Shown: positions 32,214-42,827, counted from the first letter of the stretch. The stretch is DNA of 64,000 bases from Advenella kashmirensis W13003 (GCF_000506985.1 NZ_KI650979.1:992001-1056000); one strand, 5' to 3'. The notes: generated by a model from the letters alone, not told the origin. Program-made: numbers and translations.

Positions 32214-34532
32214 TCACGCTTTAGTCGTTGTGTCATCGGCCCCCGTCGGCGGCACTTCAGGCGATGGCTCAGTAGGCAACGTCGGGGGCGTAAGAACAGA
32301 AGCGGTGTTGGTTTCCGACGAAAACGTCAGGAACGCCAGGTGCGCCTCGTATCGTTCCAGCACGTCGTCAATGACCTGCTGTTTGGTCAGCCCCATCAGA
32401 TCATAGCCGCCTGAACCCGTCTGCGTGAATACCTCCAGTCGATAGTACACATCGATCTCACGCGTCATGCGGCCGCTGAACATGGGTACTGGCGCCTCGA
32501 CGACGGCGACATGGTAGTGGAACGCACGATACGAACTCATCGACACCCGTAGCAACGGCTCCACGATGCCCTTGGCATTCGAGATTTCACTGCGCTCAAC
32601 TTCGTAACCCTGCTTGCCGAATTCAGCTGCGACATCGTCAAGCGCAGGCCTTACGGTACGATCAAGAAATTGTGTGGCCTGCCGCTGTGATGGAAAAGTG
32701 CGCATCTGTTCAAGGCGCTGTTTCCAGGACCGCTCGGGCATGTGACCGCCGATTGGCGCCATGGATGGCTTGCGCAGGACCTGGCCTTCGCGCGCCGCCC
32801 GCTCCATTCGCAGTACTTTGTAAAAGGACGCCATCACCAGATAGGAGATGATCGTTACTGGCAGGGCAAAGATCAGCGTCGCATACTCCATCGTTGTGAC
32901 GCCGCCCGCGATCAGCATAGCCACGGCAAGCAAGGCGGTGAGCACAGCCCAGAAGATGCGCAGCCATTTCGGACCATCCTGTGCGGGATCGGGGATGGAC
33001 GCCGAGAAGTTTGACATGACCATTGCGCCCGAATTGGCGCTCGTCAGATAAAATAGCAAGCCGGAAAGGGTCGCCAGACCGATCAAAAACATGGCGCCGG
33101 GGAACATTTCCAGAAGCGCATACCAGCCCTGCTCCGGGCTTCTGATCGCGATCTCGGCAAAGGCCATGTTGCCTTGCAGGACCTCATAGAGTGCCGAATT
33201 GCCAAATAACGAGACGATGATGAAGTCGCACACCACAGGCGCGGTGATCGCCGCGATTACGAACTCGCGCAAGGTGCGTCCGCGCGAAATACGGGCCAGA
33301 AAGACGCCGACAAAGGGTCCCCAGGCGAGCCAGAACGCCCAGAAAAACAGGGTCCAGCCGCCCATCCAGTCGGCGCCGCCGGTTTCGTAGGCGAATGTCT
33401 GCAGTGTACGGGCAGGAAAGGTCACAATGAACTGACCGATATTTTCTACCAGTGCATTCAACAGAAATGCCGTCTGCCCGGTCACAAGAATGTAGACCAT
33501 CATCGCGATCGCACTCCACAAATTGAGTTCGGCGATCCAGCGAATGCCACGGTCAACGCCCGATGTGGTGGCCGCGATGGTCAGCACCACGGCGCCGATG
33601 ACAAGTGCAATCTGCAGGGCAAGACCCTGCTCCAGGCCGAAAATCAGCGAGAAGCCCACATTGAGCAGCACCACACCGATACCCATCGAAGTGGCAACAC
33701 CAAATACCGTACCAACCAGTGCAATAATGCTGATCCCATCGCCCAGTTTGCCACGCACGCGTTTGCCAAGCAACGGATACAGGGCGGCTCGAATGGACAG
33801 GGGCATATTCCAGCGATAGGCGAAATAGCCCATTGCCATGCCAAGCAGTGCGTACATTGACCAGCCGGCAATGCCGTAATGGAACATCGTCCAGACGACG
33901 GCATCCTGCAGAGCCTCGGGCGTGCCGCCGACGCCTGCAGGGGGGTGCAGATACTGGACGACCGGACCGGTGACCGAGTAAAAGAGCATATCAATACCGA
34001 CACCGGCAGCAAACAGCATGGCAACCCAGGTCACGAGCTTGTATTGTGGGCGGGAATGGTCAGGGCCGAGACGCACGTCGCCTTCCTTGGAGAACGCGAC
34101 CCACAGCACGAAGCCGATGACAAGTGTCATAGTAAGAACGTAATACCAGCCAAGGTTCAACGCAATCCAGTGAACAGCGCCCTTCATCGTGATTCGCGCG
34201 TGATCGGGGTTCAGGATGGCCCAGATGGAGAAAGCAAGAATGATGATCGAAGACACCACGAGCACGCTCAGGTTGATGTGGGCCGTGGGCGCATCAACCA
34301 CTTCCTGTGGCCCTTTGCTCAGATCGTTGCGCGAGACCGGAGTGTCGTCGTCCTCGCGGTCATGTCGGCGGTTTGTACCGCCGAAGCGTGTGCGTTCAAG
34401 GGGCGGGGATACTCTTGCCTGAGAGTCAGACGCCTGGTTGGCTGTTTGAACCGTATTGGCGCGGTCGCCTTCGGACGACTCACCCGAAACGTCCGGACGA
34501 CTACCTTCGGGTGGCAACTGATTATTGTTCAT
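32214..34532 (-). CDS. BCCT-family transporter, BetT-like (choline/betaine type)
   Basis: 772-residue betaine/choline/carnitine transporter. A hydrophilic, probably disordered N-terminus of about 95 residues precedes roughly twelve membrane segments; AAGVGIDMLFYSVTGPVVQY matches the proton-coupled BetT form (Asp in GID rather than the Gly of Na+-coupled members), and GGWTLFFWAFWLAWGPF is the family signature. A C-terminal cytoplasmic domain of about 170 residues resembles the osmosensing tail of BetT. The N-terminal extension is unusual, as E. coli BetT is shorter at about 677. It probably imports choline or betaine; no bet oxidation genes are nearby. Confidence 0.88.
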   Translation of the reverse strand: MNNNQLPPEGSRPDVSGESSEGDRANTVQTANQASDSQARVSPPLERTRFGGTNRRHDREDDDTPVSRNDLSKGPQEVVDAPTAHINLSVLVVSSIIILAFSIWAILNPDHARITMKGAVHWIALNLGWYYVLTMTLVIGFVLWVAFSKEGDVRLGPDHSRPQYKLVTWVAMLFAAGVGIDMLFYSVTGPVVQYLHPPAGVGGTPEALQDAVVWTMFHYGIAGWSMYALLGMAMGYFAYRWNMPLSIRAALYPLLGKRVRGKLGDGISIIALVGTVFGVATSMGIGVVLLNVGFSLIFGLEQGLALQIALVIGAVVLTIAATTSGVDRGIRWIAELNLWSAIAMMVYILVTGQTAFLLNALVENIGQFIVTFPARTLQTFAYETGGADWMGGWTLFFWAFWLAWGPFVGVFLARISRGRTLREFVIAAITAPVVCDFIIVSLFGNSALYEVLQGNMAFAEIAIRSPEQGWYALLEMFPGAMFLIGLATLSGLLFYLTSANSGAMVMSNFSASIPDPAQDGPKWLRIFWAVLTALLAVAMLIAGGVTTMEYATLIFALPVTIISYLVMASFYKVLRMERAAREGQVLRKPSMAPIGGHMPERSWKQRLEQMRTFPSQRQATQFLDRTVRPALDDVAAEFGKQGYEVERSEISNAKGIVEPLLRVSMSSYRAFHYHVAVVEAPVPMFSGRMTREIDVYYRLEVFTQTGSGGYDLMGLTKQQVIDDVLERYEAHLAFLTFSSETNTASVLTPPTLPTEPSPEVPPTGADDTTTKA

Positions 34533-34602
34533 TTATAAGTCCCCTCAGACAATCGAATTGAGTCAATCCTATCACAAACCTGATAGCATCTTTGCTCGGC
34601 CA

Positions 34603-34627
34603 GTATCGATCTTTGCCGGGTCGATAC
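34603..34627. promoter_or_regulatory. GTATCGA-N11-TCGATAC inverted repeat upstream of the BCCT gene
   Basis: Perfect 7-bp arms (34603-34609 and 34621-34627), 71-95 bp upstream of the BCCT start and about 190 bp before the divergent DUF805 gene. Candidate operator; it does not match the known BetI site. Confidence 0.4.
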
Positions 34628-34816
34628 ATTCAGGCCCTGGGCGTGGTCATGGGAATTATCGAAATGCTGAACGCCGGGCCAGGATCTGGAGTCATGCCGT
34701 TATAGTGTCAGTATTGGGTTTGTCGTCGGAGCTGTTTATGGTATCACTACGGTGGCACCCCTCTAGCCCGCCCCCTGGACCCGTCCCACAATCATAAGAA
34801 TGGAGATTTCGGATTA

Positions 34817-35239
34817 ATGCATTGGATTTTCGCGTTTGGCATATTTGTTTCACTGCTTTTTGTTTTTGTGATCTCCTACAAAAACAAACCATCGCAAGGC
34901 CCTAATCGCTTTGGCAAGACGGCTTCGCCTGTCGGCTTTACAACTGCGGTGCGGAGGTTCTTTACCGGATACTTTGATTTTGCGGGCAGAGCGAGCCGCA
35001 CGGAATTCTGGTATGCAATGCTTTTCTACGTGCTGCTGCTATTCGTGCTCGGCTTGCTCAATCTTCCAGATATTATTGTTTCAATCTTGCTGGTCGTGAC
35101 AATGATACCGTTTTTCTCCGTCACCGCACGTCGCCTGCACGACACAAACAGAAGCGGCTGGTATCAGCTCGTCTCGTGGTTCATGCCTGTCGGCACAATC
35201 GTTGCCCTATTCTGGTTCAACGAACCGCCAAGTGATTGA
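34817..35239 (+). CDS. DUF805 membrane protein
   Basis: 140-residue integral membrane protein with an N-terminal segment (WIFAFGIFVSLLFVFVIS) and two to three further helices. The DUF805 core is clear: FTGYFDFAGRASRTEFW, then ARRLHDTNRSGW near the third helix. Function unknown; members are small inner-membrane proteins found across proteobacteria. It stands alone on the plus strand and ends at the terminator shared with ssb. Confidence 0.85.
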   Translation: MHWIFAFGIFVSLLFVFVISYKNKPSQGPNRFGKTASPVGFTTAVRRFFTGYFDFAGRASRTEFWYAMLFYVLLLFVLGLLNLPDIIVSILLVVTMIPFFSVTARRLHDTNRSGWYQLVSWFMPVGTIVALFWFNEPPSD

Positions 35240-35306
35240 TTCGGCCAGGACCACAACAAACAATTGCGAATTTTAAGGAAAACCGGGATGGGGCGGGAAC
35301 AGAAAA

Positions 35307-35339
35307 AAACCCCAGTAAAAGCATACTTTACCGGGGTTT
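35307..35339. terminator. Bidirectional terminator between the DUF805 gene and ssb
   Basis: AAACCCC-A-GTAAA (35307-35319), short loop, TTTAC-C-GGGGTTT (35327-35339): a 12-bp stem with one mismatch flanked by A and T runs on both sides. It lies between the convergent DUF805 stop (35239) and ssb stop (35366). Confidence 0.85.
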
Positions 35340-35365
35340 ATTTACATAGTTAGATTAGGTGGTCC

Positions 35366-35866
35366 CTAGAACGGGATATCGTCATCCATATCCATGATAT
35401 TGGCAGCAGGTTTCTGTGCAGGACGCTGCTGTTGCTGCGGCTGGCTGCGCTGCTGGGGTGCCTGGCGCTGTGAGGATGAGTAAGAATCATCACCACCAAA
35501 CCCGCCATCATCCATACCACCGGTGCTTTCGCGACCACCCAGCATTTGCATCTGATCAGCCACGATTTCTGTTGAGTAACGGTCTGCGCCCGTATCCTTG
35601 TCTTGCCACTTGCGGGTTTTGAGACGACCCTCGACATACACCGAGCGCCCTTTTTTAAGGTATTCGCCGGCGATTTCAGCCAGACGGTTATAGAACACAA
35701 CACGGTGCCATTCTGTGTCTTCGCGACGCTCGCCGGTGTTCTTGTCTTTCCAGTTGGAGGTGGTGGCAATGGAAACGTTACAGATGGCGGCGCCATCCGG
35801 GGAGTAGCGGACTTCGGGGTCGCGCCCCAGATTGCCCACGATAATGACTTTATTGACTGATGCCAT
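35366..35866 (-). CDS. ssb: Single-stranded DNA-binding protein
   Basis: 166-residue SSB: an N-terminal OB-fold ([52 protein letters not shown]) of about 110 residues, a Gly/Gln-rich linker, and the acidic C-terminal tip DMDDDIPF that recruits repair and replication partners. The order MFS, ssb with divergent uvrA is as in Bordetella-like genomes. A bidirectional terminator closes the gene. I saw no clear LexA box in front of it. Confidence 0.97.
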   Translation of the reverse strand: MASVNKVIIVGNLGRDPEVRYSPDGAAICNVSIATTSNWKDKNTGERREDTEWHRVVFYNRLAEIAGEYLKKGRSVYVEGRLKTRKWQDKDTGADRYSTEIVADQMQMLGGRESTGGMDDGGFGGDDSYSSSQRQAPQQRSQPQQQQRPAQKPAANIMDMDDDIPF

Positions 35867-35957
35867 GGTTAAATCCTGACTGTAGATGGTAATTGCAGCG
35901 GTATCTTAACCGCCCTTACCGGCTTGCACAATTAGGTCATTATAGCCATCGGGGGCT

Positions 35958-37175
35958 TTACGTAGGAGATTTGAAGCTTCTGGCGGTAAAGAACCAGACC
36001 GCCGCCAGGGCTGCGCCCATGAGGAATACGGCTGGCGTTCCGGTGTACCGGGCCAGCAGACCGCCCACGGCGCCGCCGGCCGCCACGCCCAGCGCCTGTG
36101 ACATATTGTAAAAACCCAGAGCAAGCCCTTTGTGCTCGGCCGGCGCAACACGCGACACCAGCGATGGCTGCAGCGCTTCCAGAATATTGAATGCGACAAA
36201 ATAGCCTACAAACAGCACAACTATCGCGGTAAATGACTGTGTGGCAAACGCCATAATGGCCATGACGATGGCCAGGCCGGCAACGCTCCACTCCAGACTT
36301 TGCTTGTGTACGTGCCGCGTTTCCGTATAGAAGACGACCGGCACCATGGCAACGAATGAAGCCAGGATCACCGGCAGGTAGACTTTCCACAGCGTACCGG
36401 TGGACAAGCCGCCCAGTCCGATCAGCAAGGGCGGCGCCACCACGAAAATGGACATGAGAATGCAGTGCAAACAAAAGACGCCAAAATTCAGGCGCAGCAG
36501 ATCGCCGTTTCTGAGTACATCGCGCGGACGGGACGCAATGGCCGGGATTTGCAATGGCGCCACCGGCACAATGAACGTAGCCAGCAGCAGGCTGACAAAA
36601 CCCAGCAGGGAGATGATCCAGAACAGGCCCGAAAGACCGCCATATTCAACCAACAGCGGCGAGATTACCAGCGCAAGTGCAAATGAAATACCGATAGAGC
36701 CGCCGACCATCGCCATGGCACGCGTACGCACTTCCGGGCGCGTCGCGTCGGCCACCCACGCCGTAATGGCTGCGGAAATGGCGCCCAGCCCCTGGATGGA
36801 GCGACCAATGAGCACACCGGTGACCGAATCGCTGAGCGCACAAACGATGCCGCCGATAATAAACAGCACCATGCCGGCGATAATGACGGGCCGACGACCG
36901 AAACGATCTGACGCCATGCCCAGCGGGATCTGCAACACCGCCTGGGTCAGCCCATAGGCGCCGATCGCCGCGCCCACCAGAGCCGCATTGGAGCCGCCGC
37001 TGAGCGTTTTGGCGGCATCTGCAAAAACCGGTGTGAGCAGGAACAGCCCCAGCATACGAACCGCAAAAAGCAGCGCCAGCGTTGTGCTGGCACGACGTTC
37101 GGTGGGCGTAAGTTTGAGTTTTGCCGGTTTGGCAGCACCTGCTTCAGCGGGTTGACGTGGCGCAGCGGAATTCAT
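35958..37175 (-). CDS. MFS transporter (2)
   Basis: 405-residue major facilitator with twelve predicted helices after a hydrophilic N-tail (TERRASTTLALLFAVRMLGL). Motif A is present as PLGMASDRFGRRPVIIAG, and GRSIQGLGAISAAITAWVAD is the typical TM4 region. It matches the YajR-like efflux proteins commonly found between ssb and uvrA in this order (inference). Divergent from uvrA with 115 bp between the starts and a 16-bp near-palindrome in that space. Confidence 0.88.
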   Translation of the reverse strand: MNSAAPRQPAEAGAAKPAKLKLTPTERRASTTLALLFAVRMLGLFLLTPVFADAAKTLSGGSNAALVGAAIGAYGLTQAVLQIPLGMASDRFGRRPVIIAGMVLFIIGGIVCALSDSVTGVLIGRSIQGLGAISAAITAWVADATRPEVRTRAMAMVGGSIGISFALALVISPLLVEYGGLSGLFWIISLLGFVSLLLATFIVPVAPLQIPAIASRPRDVLRNGDLLRLNFGVFCLHCILMSIFVVAPPLLIGLGGLSTGTLWKVYLPVILASFVAMVPVVFYTETRHVHKQSLEWSVAGLAIVMAIMAFATQSFTAIVVLFVGYFVAFNILEALQPSLVSRVAPAEHKGLALGFYNMSQALGVAAGGAVGGLLARYTGTPAVFLMGAALAAVWFFTARSFKSPT

Positions 37176-37213
37176 TCAGCACAATAAAAAGACAAAGTGG
37201 GAGGAAGGTATAA

Positions 37214-37229
37214 CTGGTGTTGACACCTG
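37214..37229. promoter_or_regulatory. CTGGTGT-TG-ACACCTG near-palindrome
   Basis: Arms match at 6 of 7 positions. The TTGACA at 37220-37225 inside it may be a -35 box, but no good -10 follows at 16-18 bp. It lies between the divergent MFS and uvrA starts and does not match the CTGTATATATATACAG LexA consensus. Confidence 0.35.
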
Positions 37230-37290
37230 CGTTATAGTAATGGATTAGTCCGAGAAAAACCCGATTCGTTCAACAGGAAAAGATAATTTC

Positions 37291-40149
37291 ATGGATGCCA
37301 TCCGCATTCGCGGTGCCCGAACGCATAATTTAAAAAATGTGTCGCTTGACCTTCCCCGGCATAAACTGGTCGTGCTGACCGGCCTGTCCGGCTCAGGCAA
37401 ATCGTCGCTGGCCTTCGACACATTGTACGCGGAGGGACAGCGGCGCTATGTGGAAAGCCTGTCGGCCTATGCCCGCCAGTTTCTGCAACTTATGGACAAG
37501 CCCGATGTCGACCTGATCGAAGGCTTGTCGCCGGCCATTTCCATTGAACAGAAGGCCGCGGGCCATAACCCCCGCTCGACCGTCGGCACGATTACCGAAA
37601 TCCATGACTACCTGCGGCTGCTGTTCGCCCGCGTCGGCACGCCCTATTGCCCGGTACACGGCGAACCGTTGCAGGCCCAATCGGTCGCCCATATGGTGGA
37701 TCATATCCTGGCGATGACCGCCGATACGCGCATTGCCATCCTGGCGCCCATCGCCCGGGAGCGCAAAGGCAGTTACGAAGATGACTTCGCCCAGTTGCAG
37801 GCGCAGGGTTTCGTGCGGGTGCGCATCGATGGCCAGATGACGGAACTGGAACCGCCGCCGCTGCTCAACAGAAACGAAAAGCATTCGATCGATGTCGTCA
37901 TCGACCGCTTGCGGGTGCGCGCTGAAAGCAAGCAGCGCCTGGCTGAAAGTATTGAAACGGCCCTCAAACTGGCCGACGGTCGCGTACTGGTGCTGGATAT
38001 GGACCGGGAACAGGAGCAGCCCTTTTCCATTCGCTATGCCTGTCCGATATGCAATCATGCGCTGGCCGAACTGGAGCCGCGCCTGTTCAGCTTCAACAAC
38101 CCGGTGGGTGCCTGCCCGACCTGTGACGGCCTGGGGCATACCTGGTTTTTTGATCCGAAACGGGTGGTGGCCTTTCCTACACTCAGCCTGTCCAGCGGCG
38201 CCATCAAGGGGTGGGATAAACGCAATGCCTTTACCCATTCGCTGTTGACCAGCCTGGCCGCGCATTACGAATTTGATATTGATACGCCTTTCGAGGAACT
38301 GCCCAAGGCGCTTCAACAGACTGTGCTGTATGGCTCGGGCAAGGAAGAGATTTCTTTCCTGTACCTGAATGACAAGGGGCGCAGTTCGGTCAAGAAACAC
38401 GCCTTTGAAGGCATTATTCCCAATCTGGAGCGCCGCTGGAAGGAGACCGATTCCAATACGGTACGGGAAGAGCTGGGCAAGTATCGCAGCCTGCAGGTGT
38501 GTCCCGATTGTGGTGGCTCGCGCCTGCGTGAAGATGCCCGGCATGTGCTGATCGGCAATGAACCGCGTGGCGGTTCGCGGGTCGGCATGGCCATTTATGA
38601 AGTCGAAGCCATGGCGCTGTCCGAGTGCCTGCACTGGTTTGAAGCGCTGACGCTGACCGGCGCCAAGCAGGAAATTGCCGAGCGCATTGTGCGGGAAATC
38701 CGCGCCAGGCTTGAATTTCTGAATAATGTGGGGCTCAATTATCTGTCGCTGGATCGCAGCGCCGACACCATTTCCGGTGGCGAGGCGCAGCGTATCCGGC
38801 TGGCCAGCCAGATCGGTTCAGGGTTGACCGGCGTCATGTACGTGCTGGATGAGCCGTCCATCGGCCTGCATCAGCGCGACAATGACCGGCTGATCCAGAC
38901 GCTGGCGCATTTGCGAGATCTGGGCAATAGCGTGATTGTGGTCGAGCATGATGAAGATATGATTCGCGCCGCAGATTGGGTGGTGGACATGGGCCCGGGT
39001 GCCGGCGAACACGGCGGGCAGATTATTGCATCGGGCACGCCCGCGCAGATCGCCAGCGATGAAGCGTCGCTGACCGGTGCTTACCTGAGCGGACGCCGCC
39101 GCATTGAAGCGCACCGCCCCCGCAAGCTGGACGACGACCAGCTCTGGCTGCAGATTAACGGCTGTTCGGGCAATAATCTGAAGAATGTCGATCTGCGCGT
39201 GCCGGCCGGCAAGCTTGTGTGTGTCACCGGCGTGTCCGGCTCGGGCAAATCAACGCTGATCAACGATACGCTGGCCACGCTGATGTCGCACGAATTGCAC
39301 CGCGCCCAGACCGAGCCGGCACCGTATACGTCGGTAACGGGCATGGAGCACTTTGACAAGATTATCAATGTGGATCAAAGTCCCATTGGACGTACCCCAC
39401 GCAGTAATCCTGCCACCTATACGGGGCTGTTCACCCCCATTCGTGAACTGTTTGCGGGTACGCCCGAATCGCGCACGCGAGGTTACGATCCCGGCCGGTT
39501 TTCATTCAATGTGAAAGGCGGGCGCTGCGAGAGTTGCCAGGGCGATGGCGTGATCAAGGTTGAAATGCATTTTCTGCCCGATATGTATGTGCCTTGCGAT
39601 ACCTGTCATGGCAAACGCTATAACCGCGAAACGCTGGAGATCCGCTATCGCGGACGCACCATTAGCGATGTGCTGGACCTGACGGTTGAACAGGCACTGG
39701 AATATTTCAGCGCCGTGCCGGTCATCAACCGCAAGTTACAGACTCTGATGGACGTCGGTCTCAGTTATATCCGGCTGGGCCAGTCGGCTACCACGCTGTC
39801 TGGCGGCGAAGCACAACGCATCAAGCTTTCCCTGGAACTGTCCAAGCGCAGCACGGGCAAGACCATGTATATTCTGGACGAACCCACCACGGGCCTGCAT
39901 TTTGCCGATATTGCCCTGTTGCTAAAGGTCATCAACCAGCTGGTCGATGCAGGCAACACCGTTGTGGTGATCGAGCATAACCTCGATGTGATCAAGACAG
40001 CCGACTGGATTATTGATATGGGTCCCGAAGGCGGCCAGGGCGGCGGCCAGATTGTGGCCACGGGCACACCGGCAGACATTGCGGCGGATCCGAACAGCCA
40101 TACGGGGCGGTATCTTAAGCCCCTGCTGGCAAAAGAAAAGGCCGCCTGA
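37291..40149 (+). CDS. uvrA: Excinuclease ABC subunit A
   Basis: 952-residue UvrA, the DNA-damage sensor of nucleotide excision repair. Two ABC ATPase modules are complete: first Walker [10 protein letters not shown] near residue 31, second GVSGSGKST near 647, with [13 protein letters not shown] signatures in each half. CysxxCys zinc modules are seen (CPICNHA, CPDCGG, CESCQG with CDTCHG). The length and domain order are normal. It ends 2 bp before the stop of the convergent acyl-CoA synthetase. Confidence 0.98.
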   Translation: MDAIRIRGARTHNLKNVSLDLPRHKLVVLTGLSGSGKSSLAFDTLYAEGQRRYVESLSAYARQFLQLMDKPDVDLIEGLSPAISIEQKAAGHNPRSTVGTITEIHDYLRLLFARVGTPYCPVHGEPLQAQSVAHMVDHILAMTADTRIAILAPIARERKGSYEDDFAQLQAQGFVRVRIDGQMTELEPPPLLNRNEKHSIDVVIDRLRVRAESKQRLAESIETALKLADGRVLVLDMDREQEQPFSIRYACPICNHALAELEPRLFSFNNPVGACPTCDGLGHTWFFDPKRVVAFPTLSLSSGAIKGWDKRNAFTHSLLTSLAAHYEFDIDTPFEELPKALQQTVLYGSGKEEISFLYLNDKGRSSVKKHAFEGIIPNLERRWKETDSNTVREELGKYRSLQVCPDCGGSRLREDARHVLIGNEPRGGSRVGMAIYEVEAMALSECLHWFEALTLTGAKQEIAERIVREIRARLEFLNNVGLNYLSLDRSADTISGGEAQRIRLASQIGSGLTGVMYVLDEPSIGLHQRDNDRLIQTLAHLRDLGNSVIVVEHDEDMIRAADWVVDMGPGAGEHGGQIIASGTPAQIASDEASLTGAYLSGRRRIEAHRPRKLDDDQLWLQINGCSGNNLKNVDLRVPAGKLVCVTGVSGSGKSTLINDTLATLMSHELHRAQTEPAPYTSVTGMEHFDKIINVDQSPIGRTPRSNPATYTGLFTPIRELFAGTPESRTRGYDPGRFSFNVKGGRCESCQGDGVIKVEMHFLPDMYVPCDTCHGKRYNRETLEIRYRGRTISDVLDLTVEQALEYFSAVPVINRKLQTLMDVGLSYIRLGQSATTLSGGEAQRIKLSLELSKRSTGKTMYILDEPTTGLHFADIALLLKVINQLVDAGNTVVVIEHNLDVIKTADWIIDMGPEGGQGGGQIVATGTPADIAADPNSHTGRYLKPLLAKEKAA

Positions 40150-40151
40150 AC

Positions 40152-41783
40152 TTATTCGCGTTGGCCCGTATAGTCGCGCAATTGCTTGCGTATGATTTTG
40201 CCCGTGGTGGTCATGGGCAGTTCGTTCACAAAATAAATGCGGCGCGGATATTCATGAGCAGCGACGCGTGTTTTGACGTGTTCCTGAATGTCTTTCTTCA
40301 GGGCGTCCGAGGGCAACACGCCTTCGTTCAATATCACAAATGCGGTTACGACTTCTGTACGTTCCTCGTCGGGCAGTCCGACTACGGCCACCATGCTGAC
40401 GTCCGGGTGTCCGAGGATGCAATCTTCAATCGGGCCGGGACCGATGCGATAACCTGCACTGGTAATGACATCATCGTTACGGCCGACAAAACGAAAGAAC
40501 CCATCGTCATCGCGAACGCCCATATCGCCTGTCAGCAGAAAGTCGCCGGCAAATTTTTCCCGGGTGGCCTCTGCATTATTCCAGTAGCCCAGAAACATGA
40601 CCGGATCGGGTTTTCTGACACCGATATTGCCTTCGATGCCATTGGCGACGGGCAATCCCTGTTCATCGACAATCCGGACATCATGACCCGGCACTGCTTT
40701 GCCCATGCTGCCGATTCTGGGTTCGAACAGATCAGCGCAGGATGACACCAGCATATTACATTCGGTCTGCCCGTAGAATTCATTAATGGTCAGATCCAGA
40801 TTGCGCCGCCCCCAGTCGATCAATTCCAGTCCCAGGCTTTCGCCGCCACTGGCAATGGAACGCAGCGACAGTGGCCAGCGATCTCGCGGATTTTCCAGGC
40901 GGCGCAACATTTTGAGCGCGGTGGGCGGCAAAAACGTGTGAGTGACCTGATGTCGTGACATCAGATCGAACGCAGCCTCGGCAGTAAATTTGGAAAACCT
41001 GCAGGCCAGCACGGGAATGCCATGATGCAGTGATGGCATCAACACATCGAACAGGCCACCGATCCACGCCCAGTCGGCGGGCGTCCACATGAGTCCGGCA
41101 TTTTCCGGGAAAAAATTGTGCGATATTTCAACGCCGGGCAAATGTCCCGGCAGGATCCGATGGGCATGCAGCGCCCCTTTGGGCTTGCCGGTGGTGCCTG
41201 AGGTGTAGATGATGACCGCCGGATCGTCGGCAAGCGTATTGACCGGTTCAAAGTCTGCCGACTGCGTCTGCAGTGACGACCAGAATGGCAGCGTTCTGCC
41301 TGTGGGCTGAGTGCCGTCAATATCAATGACCGTTGTGAGTTCCGGTAGTGGATCGGATAAGGTCCTGAGTTTGGCCACCCCTTCTGTATTGGTGACCAGC
41401 GCACGCGCCCCGGAATTGGACAGGCGATAGCTCAGGGCATCGGAACCAAAAAGTGAAAACAGGGGAATGGCAATGACCCCCAGTTTGTAGCAGGCGATAT
41501 GGGCAATAGCCGTTTCAATCCCCTGTGCCAGAAGAATACCCACCCGATCGCCACGCGCAACGCCGGCCTTTTTCAGCACCTGAGCAAACTGGTTTGAGTA
41601 TTTTTTGAGATCGTCAAAGGTGTAATGACGAATGTCATCAGGCGAAATTTCCTGGATGATCGCAACACGACCGGAGCCGTCGGCCCATTTATCGCAGACA
41701 TCGACACCGATGTTGTAGTGCTGCGGGATAGCCCACCGTGTAGCCGACACCGTTTCGGCATAAGTTGAATGGCGTTTGAGCAA
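40152..41783 (-). CDS. AMP-dependent acyl-CoA synthetase (medium-chain/acetyl-like)
   Basis: 543-residue ANL enzyme: P-loop VIIYTSGTTGKPKGALHAHR, the adenine region EFYGQTECN, the GDMGVRDDDGFFRFVGRNDD hinge, GYRIGPGPIED, and a C-terminal TTTGKIIRKQL with the adenylation Lys. The overall pattern resembles medium-chain or propionate-type acyl-CoA synthetases rather than the island ligase at 7985. It stands alone on the minus strand. Substrate unknown; short or branched fatty acids are most likely (inference). Confidence 0.9.
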   Translation of the reverse strand: MLKRHSTYAETVSATRWAIPQHYNIGVDVCDKWADGSGRVAIIQEISPDDIRHYTFDDLKKYSNQFAQVLKKAGVARGDRVGILLAQGIETAIAHIACYKLGVIAIPLFSLFGSDALSYRLSNSGARALVTNTEGVAKLRTLSDPLPELTTVIDIDGTQPTGRTLPFWSSLQTQSADFEPVNTLADDPAVIIYTSGTTGKPKGALHAHRILPGHLPGVEISHNFFPENAGLMWTPADWAWIGGLFDVLMPSLHHGIPVLACRFSKFTAEAAFDLMSRHQVTHTFLPPTALKMLRRLENPRDRWPLSLRSIASGGESLGLELIDWGRRNLDLTINEFYGQTECNMLVSSCADLFEPRIGSMGKAVPGHDVRIVDEQGLPVANGIEGNIGVRKPDPVMFLGYWNNAEATREKFAGDFLLTGDMGVRDDDGFFRFVGRNDDVITSAGYRIGPGPIEDCILGHPDVSMVAVVGLPDEERTEVVTAFVILNEGVLPSDALKKDIQEHVKTRVAAHEYPRRIYFVNELPMTTTGKIIRKQLRDYTGQRE

Positions 41784-41833
41784 GACAGGTCTCCTTTTTG
41801 TTTTTGTTATTGTATATCGGATCCCCGTCTTCG

Positions 41834-42664
41834 CTATTGACCTTTGATATCTTTCTGACCCCCGGACAACTGACTACGCCTGATTTGATGCCGGTACGCA
41901 GTGGGCGACATGCCTTCTGCATTCAAAAATGCGGTTGCGAAATTGGCCGAATTGGAAAAGCCGACATCTTCGGCAATGGTCAGGGTACGCATTGATGTCG
42001 TGGCCAGCAAATGTTTCGCCGTGCGCATGCGCAAGTCACGGACATAGACGAAAGCGCTACAGCCGCATACGTTGTGGAACGCCCGGTTCAGGCGCTTCTT
42101 GTTCATGGACACCAGCGTGCATAGTTTTTCCAGGCTCAGATCATCAGCCAAGTTCTCCTGCGCAAACTTCATGATAATGCGCACAGCCACCTGATCATCG
42201 CTATCGACAAGACCCGGCTGAATGGGCTGCGCGAGCATTTCCTGCTGTTTGCGCACACTATGCAGTCGTTGCGAGATGCCCGCATGAATACGAATGCGCG
42301 CAACCACCTCGTCATGAGGACGCGAGCGCGAGATGAAATCGGACGCACCATGTTCCAGCGCCAGTACACGTGATTGCGGATCGTCGTGATTGGTGTAGAA
42401 GAGCAGCGGAATATCGGTAGTGAGTGTATTGGCCTTGAGTCTGCGGCATAGCGGAATACCGTCAAGCCGGGGTAGACGAAGGTCAGAAACGATGACATCA
42501 GGCTTGATGGCAATCGCCTTTTCGTAGCCCTGAAGGCCGTCAAATGCAACTGTGATCCGGAATGAAGCACTGCGTAACGCCGCAATGACGCCTTGCAGAC
42601 TATGCGAATTGCCGTCGACAAACAAGGTGTGACCAACGTGCGCTGATGAGACCGAACTGTCCAT
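41834..42664 (-). CDS. Response regulator with degenerate receiver and AraC-type HTH domain
   Basis: 276 residues: a receiver-like domain (1-130) and a C-terminal AraC/XylS double HTH (about 170-262, LEKLCTLVSMNKKRLNRAFH, VGFSNSANFATAFLNAEGMS). The phosphoacceptor Asp61 is present in VSDLRLPRLDG, but the acidic pair at the first strand is VDG (one Asp lost) and the conserved Lys is Arg113, so phosphorylation may be weak or absent. No histidine kinase is adjacent. An 8-bp inverted repeat lies 3 bp upstream of the start, and I see no clear ribosome site. Confidence 0.85.
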   Translation of the reverse strand: MDSSVSSAHVGHTLFVDGNSHSLQGVIAALRSASFRITVAFDGLQGYEKAIAIKPDVIVSDLRLPRLDGIPLCRRLKANTLTTDIPLLFYTNHDDPQSRVLALEHGASDFISRSRPHDEVVARIRIHAGISQRLHSVRKQQEMLAQPIQPGLVDSDDQVAVRIIMKFAQENLADDLSLEKLCTLVSMNKKRLNRAFHNVCGCSAFVYVRDLRMRTAKHLLATTSMRTLTIAEDVGFSNSANFATAFLNAEGMSPTAYRHQIRRSQLSGGQKDIKGQ

Positions 42665-42666
42665 AA

Positions 42667-42702
42667 GATTTCGCTTGGTTATGAAATTAAAAATGCGAAA
42701 TC
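42667..42702. promoter_or_regulatory. GATTTCGC-N20-GCGAAATC inverted repeat at the response-regulator start
   Basis: Perfect 8-bp arms (42667-42674 and 42695-42702). The left arm begins 3 bp upstream of the ATG at 42664, where a ribosome-binding site would sit. An autoregulatory operator or a translation-blocking RNA hairpin is possible. Confidence 0.5.
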
Positions 42703-42827
42703 ATTGTCCAACAAGATTCAGAGTCCTTATTTTGAAAAATTTCCCGATCATTTTTGATGAACGATTGAAACGTATTTTTCTTGAAATTTTTAAGTCAAAT
42801 CCATGTTTTTTTGGAATATCTCCCGGC

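Noticed and set aside
37201..37290. LexA box in front of uvrA
   Set aside because: No match to CTG-N10-CAG with AT-rich centre; the CTGGTGT-TG-ACACCTG element is a different palindrome.
37393..38634. 413-codon minus-strand open frame
   Set aside because: Lies fully inside uvrA on the opposite strand; a shadow of high-GC coding sequence.
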